Of a stretch of DNA of 64,000 nt, positions 1 to 20,400 are shown in pieces. Numbering within the stretch: the stretch's first letter is position 1; every line of letters starts with the position of its first letter. The DNA lies in assembly GCF_021134715.1 (NCBI RefSeq), contig NC_060025.1:5642001-5706000 (forward strand), written 5' to 3'. The position numbers were made by a program, and so were the translations under genes. The notes beneath the pieces are model-generated. The model had not been told where the DNA came from. It did no database searches and was given only the letters and a program-made list of their open reading frames with translations. This stretch comes from Daphnia pulex (Eukaryota; Arthropoda; Branchiopoda; Diplostraca; Daphniidae).

Positions 1-596
1 GTGAATATAGTTCTAATTAAAATATGTTGTATATAATGAAAACCGTATCTCAGAAATGATAACTTCATTAAGACTCAGAAATGGCTTTTATATTTATCTA
101 TTATTGTATTCACACTTTAGAAAAAAAAATTATGGAAAAACTTTTTTTTTTTGCTGTAAAAACTTCGTTTCACCACGAGTCCGTGACTCAATCAGAATAG
201 ATTTTTGAGTTTCGTTTTTGCGGAAATAGTAATTAGGATTTGCATCTAGTCGTAATGCACGCAATTTTGTGCGTAATCTAGTGAAAAATTGAATGTCTCA
301 ATCCGCCCAAATGTCCTCAATAGCTGAAAAAAAAATTATTTATTAGCGAAAAACAGAACGGGGGATAGCAAAAAAATCATAAAAGTTAACCTATTCTCTT
401 TCATACCTAAGCTTCAGTTAAGCCTACATTTGAACGTTTGTTTAAAAAATATTTTAATAAATATGAATACAATTAAGAAATTTTTATCCTATGCTTTTGA
501 CAGTTTCTGTATAAGTGAAATGAGTAAACCTAGATTTAATTATTGTTCGTTAATATTTTTTGTTTCTATTATTATTCCGGATTTTGTTCGAAAAGA
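1..596. other. AT-rich upstream region of the TRP gene
   Basis: I see no gene here. The stretch is AT-rich with several poly-A and poly-T runs. An open frame at 430-765 overlaps the proposed first TRP exon in another frame, has no recognisable motif and is probably chance. The stretch probably holds the promoter and 5' leader of the TRP gene starting at 597, but I could not pick out a convincing TATA box or initiator. Confidence 0.4.
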
Positions 597-8431
<7,835 letters not shown>

Positions 8432-11400
8432 TAGTAGATTGTAGCGCGTGACATTTTACGATTCCATTCTCTGTAGCTTGCTGGCGGCTGGCCGTACTAA
8501 TAAGCTGTTCCGTATACTATACGTATTCTTACTACCGTAATACTAGTCTGAAGAAAAATGATATTCAATTATATTCAAGTAGAGTATAGTGTATAGATGG
8601 CATTCTTATATAGCAAAATGAGGCTGAGGCTATGTCATCGCTGTAACATTAGCGTAGCATCAGTACTCTAACGGTTTGACCAATACACGATACGAAAAAA
8701 AAAATGTTTTATTTTATTAAATTCGTCGTGAAGAAGTTTAGAATTCTCATAAAATATTGTCTTATAATACTCTTTTAAGAAACAGATGTTGGTGAATTAA
8801 CATTTCATCCCAAACCCCTTCTATACATACACGTCTATTTTAATACCCAGGTTTTCACTGAATTAGATATTAAAAAGCTCTGTTTGTCGACGTACCAGCC
8901 TTCGGCGGGGTTTTGATTCCCAGCGTTAAAATCGATACACATAGGAAGCATGCAAGCATTTCATAATTAATATGTTTTTAATTAGAAATAAGACGGCGTG
9001 GGATAGGTCTGGCGCAAATGCAACTTGTCTAATAGAAGAATTTTTCAATTTAAAAAAATTTTATAGCTTATTATTTCAATTCATAAAGTGAAATATTTAA
9101 ATATAACTATACCTGGAATTAAAAAGAGGTTAAACAAAAACTGACAATTACATGGCCGTGTTAATAAGCGCTTGACGATTGGACACGTGACGCGAATATG
9201 TTTTTTAAATTGTTTTAATTAATTCATCGCGCAGAGCATTGCGTGTTTGTTGAAACGACGGCGATACTATTTATAATCAATACAAACGTGTTTTTTACTT
9301 TTAAAATTTGCAATCCGGTCAGACTACTTTTGACTTTTTCCAAATTGAGAAATGTGACATTTGTGCAACACCGATGCCAATAAAAATTCGTTTAACATAA
9401 AAGGGTACATATTTACACAAATATATTTATTCAACTTCCGAGTAAAGAAGAGTGATGTACGGAAAAGGCTGTGCGCACAACATTTGGGAGTCTGCTCTTA
9501 ATCGTGTGTTGACGGACCGGTGTTGTCATCATGCTCGAATTGGCTGAATCCATCTTTCAAGCGCTCATGCACTTACGCAAGTCTGCCGCCACATTTGTCG
9601 GGCCAGCTAATGTTATTGATTTCCCCTTGTTGCTAACTGCGCTGGCCGAGCGGGAGTGCGGGAGTGCGGGACGCTGTACACCAATTCTCGGATGTTTTGA
9701 AGAGCGCAGCGGGGATCAACCGACCGGCGGCCTCGAATCCTTCGACCAGTTGGAGTCTGTATACAGGGGAACAGAGAACAGAGGGGGGGGGGGATGTAAG
9801 TCGGCTCACTAAGCAGCTACAAGTACGACACAACGCGACCTGGCGTTGTGTAAAGGAAGAAGCCATCAGAAAGATGAACGATCCAAAGCAGTACGGGGGA
9901 AAAAGAAAGAATCCGTTGCCAAGTTAGTCAATCAATTTGGTTGCATCCCATATGGGAGGGAGGAGGTGCTATGTAGGCCGGCTGCATTTTCTAGCTCTTC
10001 GTCCGGCTCCGCTCCAGCATCACGATTCACTCCGGCAAATTAAACTACGCACAACCCCGCCGTGAAACAGCCGTACATAGATGATAACACCAAAGAAGTA
10101 CTACGTGTGCTCATAAGAAATGTTATTGGATTTTATTTCTTACTTAACTTATTTAGGTTCGGCCAAATTCAAATTCCGCGAAAAACATGATGGTCTAAAT
10201 CTATTTGAAAATATAATGAAGATCCGAATTTATTAGAATAGGACTTTATTTTAAATTTCGTAAATGTTAGTTTTTTTTTTAAATCGTCAACTTACTTAAC
10301 ATTTTTACAAATTCGAAGGTTCTGTTTTTTTAAATAAAAATATATTTTTTAAGCAAAGGAAAAATCTAGCTGTGTTCATAACAGTAAACAGTCAAAGAGA
10401 TATTGCACATTTACCCAATGTTTAAGGTAAGAACTCGGACAAAAGGAGGACTTGAAGTCATCCATCAAATCGAAGCATTTTTTTCTTTAGATTTCACAAA
10501 TCTTTAAAAAAAGTATGGAAAATCTAAAACACCTGCTAAGAACGAATCCAAATCACAGCTTAACTTAAATATTTCCTTATTTTTTTCTATTTAAAATGTA
10601 CGAATCCGACAAGCAAGAATTTAGACTTACCGTTAATTCGTATTTAAAAAAGGCCAGCCTGGTGAGCCTGTCAATATTCACGTTATCTTCTGTGTTTTAC
10701 CCGTAAAGGAAAACATACAAAGACAAGAATTCGTCACGACTCACGAGAAAATTAATAATTTTATGTGGTTTCATTTATTTAAATTTCTACCACATCTGTT
10801 TTCTGTACATCTATGCACTTGTCAATCGAATGTGGCTTACTTGCCCAGCTAAAAGAGCCTATAGCATCACGGGGGAAAGAACAAAAAATACCAGTTTCAA
10901 ATCCTCGAAATCAAAAACCTTTGTAAAAGAGCTGCGAGCAGTTATAATAAGTTTAACTGACTAGCTGATCGGGAAAAAAGGATATAAAAGAAAGATTGGA
11001 AGGGAAAATACTTGGTCTTTCCAATGAAGAAGTGAAAAAGCTCTTGAAAAAATGTCTAAATAAAAATGCCGCAATAACCTAAAAGCAAGCCTAATGTGAT
11101 GGATATCAAGGTGCACCTTTAAAAGTAAAATAAAGATGGCGGGCGAGGAAGACGCTAAGCTTGCCTATTAAAGTGCTGTAACACTCATCAATGAGATTAT
11201 TACTTTATTAGCTACTCATTTACCTACAGATTTCACTAAAACAAGTCAGCATGATGAAAGGGGTCTAGATGCGGTCAGAATATGAGATTGTATGGTTATA
11301 AAATGGAAATAACCGAGCAGCCGGAAAACCCAAAATTTCGATAATTCTTAAAAACATAATCATTAAGTAACAGGATTACTGTTGCTGCGGTCTTGATAAG

Positions 11401-14400
11401 TTTGTACGCATTGGCTGTTACTTTGTGATGCCGGAACTGTCTATTTGGTATCATCTCATCTGGCCTGAAAGTTTCCTTGAATACGTTGTCAAGTTAGTAT
11501 GTAATGTTGCTCGGTTATCGTTAATATTTGATCGCGGTCATGTAGTATACCGTCTTCTGTTCTCTACGATACGTGCTGGGCAGGCTGTCCTAGTTCAGTT
11601 CGGAATTTTTTGTTTCTGAAAACATGGACGACAAGGAAGGTCTGAGGAAGGTTATTGCGCCATCCCTCATTTCATTGGACAAAATCTTACTTGACGACTG
11701 TTTGTGACCATTATAGTTATCGCAGTCATTAATATACGCAGCTCGCTGATAAAGCCGAAAAATTAGCGCAGCCATTTGTTCGGCGAATAAAATTCTAGAT
11801 TTTTACACAAAAATAATGAAAAGGCAAAGGCAAGATTGATTCATGTTATATAGGGCACTTAAGGGCTAATACTTCACACTGCTGCGAGTTTCATAGAGGA
11901 GTAGACTTTGTGGTTCTTTTCTTATTGCTATTGTATGGCCAGTGAATGGCGCCCCTGTCGCCCAGCTGAATACACTATGAATCAATCACTCCTTCTGGCG
12001 ACAAGGATGGAATCCTAGTTCTCTCTACTCCAAAGCGAAAGAGCCGCTTCAGTTTCAATCCTACTTACCGGATGAAGAAGTGAATTATCATCCGAAGACT
12101 CTGTCGGGACTCTGTACCGAAAACCATAACAACGCTCCTGATTTCTGTCTGTGTGGAACTCGAAGAAAAATAAGTCAATAAATAATTTGACTAAAAAAAA
12201 AAAAAAAAATCATGAATAAGTCAATGTGTTTGAGAGTACGCGTTCCTCTGCTCTTTCGATTACTGAATTTTCCCAATCAAAGCGAGATGGAGCTTGTCCT
12301 TGACTTTGAGTAGAAAATATTCCCTGCTCGCTGCTCAGAATTTCACCAAATAGCCGTCTCACATGTCGCCCTCGCTCGGTTTTCTCTCTAATCGAAGTGG
12401 GAAGGAGAACGACGATAGGAAATAAGAACGATAGATTTCTTAAGGTTTCAACGAAGCCTATACACTGCAAGTGGAGGAAAGAGAGAGAGAGCCTAGCTCC
12501 TCTTGCCTTGTTGGCGTTGCCCAAGTGATATTTACTGGTCCCTGCTGGTCCGTCGTCTTGTTTCCAATGGGAATTTGTTTCCCTGATTGGTATTGGAGAA
12601 GGCTGCATTTGTAGTCGTACCAGGAAAGAAAAACAAGCGCAACAAATTTAAGAGAAATTATGGGCTATGTCGTATGTGGGGTAGAAGCCAGCAATGCTGC
12701 AGCACAACGCGTCAATTTAGGAACATTGTGGAATCAAGAAAAATCAGTCGTCCACCAAGTGTTTCTAATTTCGAACCAACGTTGAATTGGGGGAGGCAGG
12801 GACCACTCGAAATTCCGTTAATTCAGAATAAGTTCTAGTATTTCATAAACTTGGTTGTTTATCTCAAATTTGAACAGCATATCAGATGCTAAATGGGCCT
12901 CCCTACGAAGATAGGACATAACAAGTCGTTCATAAACGGCTGTGTCCGCTCTTCACCAGACATATACATCACAGCATCGCTATTTCAATCTCAACCAGAA
13001 AACAAGCTTAATGGTTAACCCCGGCAATAACACATCAGATCACATATAATTTAAAATTGTAAAATATGTTTAAGTCGTTGTAAATTGTAGCTTAACTTGT
13101 GAGTTGTGACTATGTGTGGTGCTACAAAATGTAGTGAAGGTCACGGTGTCCGCCTCGTGAGACTTTTTATTCATTGAAAAGAAGGCTGATTGAATAGAAC
13201 ACAGCTTTATATTAAAGATAACGCATTAAGAAAACATACGGATTGTGAAAAGTAAAAAATAAAATAATAATAATTAAAAAAAAAAAAAAATGAAAAAGGT
13301 AAAAGGTAAAAGAAATGCACCCCGAAAAGGTAGTGGTGGTAACCTAACCTAATCAATGAAAAGAATTACCAAATACTACTAACTTGCCTGAGTAGTAAGT
13401 ACCACCATAACTTCTAATCTACGCTAACTCATAAAATATATCAGATAATTCATAGATACAATTCTCATTTATGACTGAAGCTCTAACCTTTTCCTCCGTG
13501 AATAATCAAATTTACCCCCTAACTTTTTCCCCTTGGAAGCAACCTAAAAATGTGAGGCTACTATTCCTTGAAAGGCGCTAACATCCCTTAATTTTTAATC
13601 ACAATCGATAAGAATCTCGATTTAGATATAATTATTAAGTCGGTTGCGAAGTCCTTTCGATTCATTTCTTTTTTTAAAAAATTGGCTGGTCTTCTTTCTT
13701 CTTAAATGATAAATCGAGCAATCTGACTCTTTTGTGACTCGCCAGGTGGTGTTGTTGTTTTAGAAAGTTGCCAGATTTACCCGTCAGAGGCGGTATGGGT
13801 AGTGGAGAGTAACGCAGTCTGACTCTCTGCTGGCTCATGTCCAAGACCAATCTTCACAAGGTCACAAACGTTCGAGAGTTGTGCGTCGAAAGAACGAGCT
13901 GCACGTTCTGTTTGCAGTGTCGACATAATTCCAGTGTTGGTTTTGTTTCGAGAAACTGATTCAGTGTTTCACCCCGTTCACAGGGAAAGCAGAGAAAATA
14001 TTAGTCGCTGGCTTTGAATTACAATCAAAGATGGCGCAGTGTCAAACCTTGTGAAAAAAGCAGCAGTAGCAACAACGCCTCTAATGGTCGAGTAGTCTGT
14101 TTTTCTGTGTGCGTGGTCGTGCCGTCAGTTCGCCTTCTTCTTTGCCAGTTTTTTCCCACCCAGTCGCCTAGACTTCGTCTTGTAGAAAATCACCAAATTC
14201 GACGGTGTAAACTCTGTGCATATCTCAACGAGTGTGTGTAGATGCCGTTACATAATGTGGAAATGTGATGGAGGCCACAACGTTGCAGCAAACCTGACCT
14301 CGTGACGGACATGATTAGGTCATTATTACGTGCCATCGATTGTGGCCTTACGGAAAGCATCTTTAGTGACAAAACGATTGGAAACGTACTGAGAATTTAA

Positions 14401-14404
14401 CAAA
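8432..14404. other. Intergenic stretch: TRP 3' end and Met 5' leader
   Basis: No coding gene recognised. The first few hundred bases should be the TRP 3' UTR. Around 9480-10060 base composition becomes GC-richer, with a small direct repeat of GCGGGAGTGC near 9650-9670 and overlapping open frames without recognisable motifs. Poly-A runs at 12189-12208 and 13276-13290 could mark old retroposed sequence. The last 500 bases before 14405 are probably the 5' leader and promoter of the Met gene, but no element could be placed with confidence. Open frames at 11425-11619 and 12210-12608 show no domain. Confidence 0.4.
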
Positions 14405-17400
14405 ATGAGTGAAACATTACCAAGGTAAAGTCAAACCTAATTACCAGCCTTATCATGATTTTTCATCTTTTCTGTTTTGTACTATCGTTGACTCGAACCA
14501 AGATTTGGCAGCAGCCTACATTTCTGTCGTAAGGACGTTAAGTATTTTGTTGTCAGCAGCGGTTCTTTAAAGCACGTAGCTACTAAACAGCAACTCAAAC
14601 GTACGGAATAATCTCCTTGGTTTTTCTCCCGTGTGAAAAAAGAAAACAATAGTAAGAAAGAGAGAGAGAGAGACGGAAGAATTTTTCCAGTGACATAACA
14701 AGTCGTAACCTTTGTAGCCCCACTAGATTCACGGTTGAAGAAACGTCAAAGTAGAGCTCTGAGTAACACACACACAGTGGTGGTGCATAGTAGAAAGAGA
14801 GAGAGAGAGAGAAAAGAGGACGACCCTGAGGCGGAGGGGAATAATTGACGAAGGGGAGGCCGTGGTTTCGTCCTTGAACGCCACTTTCTCCCTCCTTCTC
14901 TCTCTCTCTCTATCTGCCTACCAACATTTCGGGGTGGAATGTTTCGTGCTATCAAAGCTTTATTATATTTGATGATGATGCCTCTTCTCCTCGATTACAG
15001 CATAGATCGTTTTTTGTTCGATAGACTTTATAACCCAGCATTTTTTGTTTGTGACTTATTCAGTCGATTGTTACGTGTGAATCGTATGACTTGCCCTGCC
15101 AGGCTCTTGGATAAGACGAAATTATATCACCGCACCACAGATGGGATAGGTCGTTCTAATCACGTGAAGATTAAAATAAAAGGGAAAAATAAGAATACAG
15201 AAACTAGAGTTAATATTACGCTGATTGGGGAATTCCTGTGCGTACAACAACTTTAAAAGTTGGTTGTTGTTGTTTTATTTGACGGTGGTCTATATCGGTC
15301 GAGGGAAACATGACAGAGAGGCGAACTGAAAATAAACAAAAGGTTGATGGCACTCTGCCACTAGGTTCCTCTCGGCTCCATTTTGTCGGGGAAAATCGGT
15401 GGGGGGCTACTTTGTGCATGGCTACGGCGCACTGCGTGTGACGTAATGGAAGCCAATGTGCGCGTGAGTCCGATTGACAACTTCCTCGTTGTGCCAAAAA
15501 GAATCGCTGCAACACACACACAGAGACTGACTGACTGACTGACGCACGTAATCCCGCTTCATTGTTTAGAACGATCTGTTCGTTTACCATCACGTGGATG
15601 TCTGCTACTGTCGATATTTACCTAATCCTTTCGATAAGAAGTCTGACATGCCAAATGACATGGCCGGTACTTTTCTCGCACAACCGGTACTTTTCCCGCA
15701 CTTGTCTCTCTCTCTCTGTGCGTCTCTTGTAATTCGCCAACAAAATGTAAAGAAATGGAACTCGAGACTCTTAGGATCCAAAGTTCAACCTTTTCTTTCG
15801 AGTAGTAGGACTTGCGTCAGCAAAAAGGAAACTCTAGTGTGACGATGAGTAAATGATTGCTTCCCTTGTTTATTGGGCTTCTCTCTCTCTCTCTCCCTCT
15901 CCTCTCTCCTCTCTCTCTCTCTCTCTCTTTTGCTTCTAGCTTCCTTCCCGCACACGCAGAGAGAAAATGTGTGTGGGTCGCCTTTTCTGGCTTTGCTTTT
16001 CCGGATCAATATTCTACCTGTGACGTCATCGAGTTACGTCAAAGAGCCTAATGCAACGTTTCGCATAAGCATCTTCTTGTTCAAGTTGACTACGGAGAAT
16101 CGAAATTTGATTAACCGGCCGGTTATGTGAAGCCAAAATGAAAATGTTATGTTGCCATCGCTAATAAAGTGTCTTTATATATACCTGGCTCCCCGTTCGT
16201 ACTCGATGAAAATGCTGGATATTGATTTGTTTGTAGGAGCCAAGTGCGTTTTGAAACAAAGTGAAGCCGTCGCCACAGCCAGCCCAGCCAGCGAGCAGCA
16301 ACAGCAGCTTAAGTCTCTGATGGATGGACGTTGCTAAGAGTTGAACCCTCCCAACATTCACCGAGAGATTGGGTGGCTATCGATCCTGGGGATCCGTTTT
16401 CTTCCGATATCGATTGTAGTTGCCCTCGAGCTATTTCACCGTAGACCATTAGGTTATTCCGTCTTTTCTTTCTCTGCCAATGGTGGCACATTTTTTGGCA
16501 CGGTGCCTCATTACACAGACCGCGCGATATGTTTTCATGTTTTTTTCGCCCGTAGAAAATTCGTAATGATATTTTTGTTTTGTTTTTGTTTTTCTATGGG
16601 CGGCATAAGCGAGACCCCGGTAAGAGCTATTTCGAGTTGTAACAGGAATGAGGTAAGCGATAAGTGGGCGGGCGATGACTTTGTTTTTCCGTGAGGTTAC
16701 GCGGCCGTTTTTCCTATTCTATCACGCCTGTTACGAGGATTGGATAACGTTGTGCGGTTTACAGTGTGTCCGGCGTGTTTCATATGTTAACAGTACAGGA
16801 CAACCACTTTGGTGTTTGTGTTTACGCCAGTTCGTGACTGCATGGGCATTATCTTATTGTTTGATAAGAAATGAAAGTTTGAAAGAAGTAAACAAAATCA
16901 AGATAGCCCATTTTTCAAAGTTTTATTTATTTTTTTCGGAAAATAAACCGGCTGGTTGCTATGCGATCCACCCAATTCAGTTGGCAATGGACGATCAATG
17001 GCTGCATTTAATTTGCGCTCCAAATTGTCTCGTTGATTTTGTATGCCACAGAATGTTGGCGGGGCGAGTCTCTTTTCCTCCCACGTTCCGAAATCGGCGG
17101 ACTCTGGCGGGCCCTACACCGAGTAATAGTTACGTATGTAGGGCAAAGACCCCCTCCTGTGGCGGGACTTCCGCTGTGGATGATGAATACACAAACTAAG
17201 CAACTCTACATTCATTTCGGCCTTAGACTTCCTCGTTTTTTTGTTGTTGTTGTTGAGAAATTGGGGTAATTTCAGGCAATCAAAACTAATTTAAGTGGGG
17301 GTGGGGAGTGTGTGTGCAGTTGGTTAATTCCTGTTTTTATTATTTGATTTCGATGTGTATAGAGTGAGAGAGACCTTGTTTTCTTTCTTTTTTTTTCTTT

Positions 17401-20400
17401 TCCATTTCCTCGTTGGTTGGCAAGGACTTGTGCTCATTGAGTGAAACCGATTATTTGTTAATGGTGTTGCTCTTTTATTTATACGCAGTTCGAGCCGGGA
17501 GATGCGGAATCGGGCGGAAAAGCAGCGGCGTGACAAGCTCAATGCCTACATCTCGGAGCTTTATAGTCTGGTTCCGTCAGCGGCGGCCGCCCCTAGGAAA
17601 CTGGACAAGACCAGCACGCTCCGTCTCTCGGCCAATTTCTTACGAATACATCAGAGTAAGATTTGATTTGATTCTCTTGCACTGCTCTCTCCCGACTCGT
17701 CGTGAACGAATTCTTCTTCGCTTCAGTGTCGCTCTCAAGCCAATATTGTCATCAGTCTGTTGGGTCTGGAATGCGCCCATCTTGTGGCCAAAAATGCGTT
17801 TCGTTTTTTCTTTCTTTTGGCTTTTCACTGAATGTCACGAAATTGGCAAGTGAAAAAGGCCCTCCTCCTATTTTACATTGTGCAAGGCGAAACAGCCGAT
17901 TGCTCTGCCAAATGATAAAAGAACCGAGAGTAGTCAAAACGTGTGTTTTGTCCAATTTTCGGCTCGTGCACAGAATGTTTGCATTCTGAATAATCGACTG
18001 TCGGGATTATTTTGTTGCTTTCTCTCTAACTTTCGCTTTTTTTTTTCGACGTCACAGATGTGGATTTACGGGTCAAACCATACAACCGATGGAACGCTCT
18101 TGCTGGTCATACAATCTTGGAGGTGAGTCGGATTTTCTTGGGTCCTAAACTGGTTTCGAATGTAATCTACGTTTTCCCTGCTATCGTAATGAGGTCGAGC
18201 CCACTGTCATTCCTAATGATGGGCTTGTTTTTCCAGTATAAGGAAAACGGACTTTGGTCCAGGGGTGGTACTCTCTGCTCGCTCGCTCGATCGACTCGTT
18301 CCGTTGTCTTGCACACGACTTTTGAGACAAGGAGCTTGGGAAAAAGAAAGAAAATGAAAACAAAAAAAAATAAGAAAGAATAGAAAATACCAAGGCCTAC
18401 AGGCATTTGCTTCCAGCCTGTTGCGGCCAGTTGACCGTAAAGCCTCAAGTTTTTTTCTTCTTCTTTTTTCCTATATATACTGTATGGGTACAGTATATAT
18501 TTATACTATGAGAGAGAGATTCCAATAGGGGAGGATTTTTTACGACTTTTCAGAGGGGGGAAACGAAAATTTGTTTTCTTGGTTTCCTTAGCCCTGCAGC
18601 CAAGACTACACGCAGACCGGTCGATTGCCTATTTTTAAATGTCCATGGAAAAAGGTAGCCCCCTCGCTTTAGTTTTTGGCAATGAGTCGAAAGAATTTTC
18701 CTTTCTCAGTCAGGCGACACTTGTGGGCAGGAAATCTTGTAGGGGAACCGAACCTCCATTTCGAGTTACGCTAGAGAGAATAAAAGAGAAACTCTTGGTG
18801 AACTTGCTTGTACACCTCCCCTGTTGTTTTTCTCTTTTCCAGCTACTTATTTGAATACAACTGAATGTTAACGTAAAGCTGCGTTACATAACGGAGACGC
18901 TCGTATGGCTCTCTCTAAACGAAGGCGAATGCATAATAGATGGAGCGTCGGCTTCAAGTTGGTTGTCAGGCGAATACCTAGCCGGCACAAAGCATCGACA
19001 ACGAAATAGGGATTTATCATACGATGGCGGCTCTTGAAACCAGATACGTGCTGGCCAGTATTTTTTTGTTTGTTTCAGCCCTCGGAAATCAGACGATTGA
19101 TTTTTTGTCTTATATGGCAAAAACGAGACATTTGCTCAAATTGAAAATAGTCAGTTACAAAATCTACACCGCTGACATAACTAATTTTTATAAAAAGTAT
19201 GTTCCAAGTTTTAATGCCGTTTTTGTTTGCTTTTTATGCAGAAATTGGATTCCTTCTTGCTCGTCGTTTCTTGCTGTTCTGGAAAGATCATCTACGTGAC
19301 GGATCGAGTGGAGAAATTGCTCGGTCATGCGCAGGTAAACTACCTCAAGCTAACAGTTTCTTTTGTTCTGGCTATTTGTTAAATAATAACAAGCTTGAGC
19401 TTGAAAATAACAAAAAAATAGAAACGCATTTGATTGTTATTTCAACTATAAATACCAACTGCATTGGCACGACCTGTTCAATGTTACAGTGGTTAACATT
19501 GACCTTGTTGAAGCGAATCAGTCGTCATCGCTCATTCACCTTGTAGCCTAAAAGCCCAAATTAAAAAAGCATCGAGTGCCAGATCAATGAGTGGTTGAAA
19601 ATTGAAACAAAGGAATCGTAATTTGGGAATATTTCTCATAGAATGTAGGAGGCTGAAGGACAAGGCATTCAAGAGCCCTTACATGATTTTCGCATTCTTT
19701 GAAAACCCAATTTAATGTGAAAGATTTTATTATTTTTGAATTCACCCTGACCTTCCTTATTCTTTTCTTTTCTTTTTGCCATTTAGGTTGATATGATGGG
19801 CTACCAGTTGTCCTGTTTTGTTCACCAGGCAGACCAAGAAGCAATCGAAAAGCGGTTAAGTGATTTCGCCAAACAAGGTAACTTGTTTCAACGAGTCTTG
19901 TAGAATCGGAAGTAGGCTAAACTTCATTATACTAGTTCATGATTTCATTACAGCAATGATATCGTCGTATAGTTCCCACATTCTTGCGATTGTTTTTTCA
20001 GAGTTTATCGGCAATATCTTTTTGCTAATGTCATCGAATTTCATTGAACTTTCATTTTTGGCTTGCCTTGTGTTGTTGTGTTGTGTCTTTTATTTCATTT
20101 CTTGGTTATTGTCAATTGCAGTGGCTGCCAATCCGGATGCTTCAGATTCTCTAGATGGCCAAGTTTACTCGTTCGAATGTCATCTGGCCGGACGACAGCT
20201 GAGTCGGGGCGAGCCGACCGTCTACGAGCGTGTCAGCGTCTCGGGCACTTTCCGAGGTCCCCGTCGAAGACGCGAATGGGCTGACAAAAGTGAGAAAACA
20301 AAGCATCAATAATAATGGCTATGATGATGTCTAAAAGGCTCAGCTGTACTATATTAATCATTTTTTCTCCGTTTCAGGTAGTGATAGATCTGTGGCAACT

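Noticed and set aside
12210..12608. 132-codon reverse frame
   Set aside because: No recognisable domain, lies in a repeat-like stretch beside a poly-A run, no splice partner.
15216..15593. 125-codon reverse frame in Met intron 1
   Set aside because: Intronic, Ser/Val/Gln-rich translation of simple sequence with no domain.
15785..16009. Arg/Glu repeat protein on the reverse strand
   Set aside because: Translation of the CT microsatellite.
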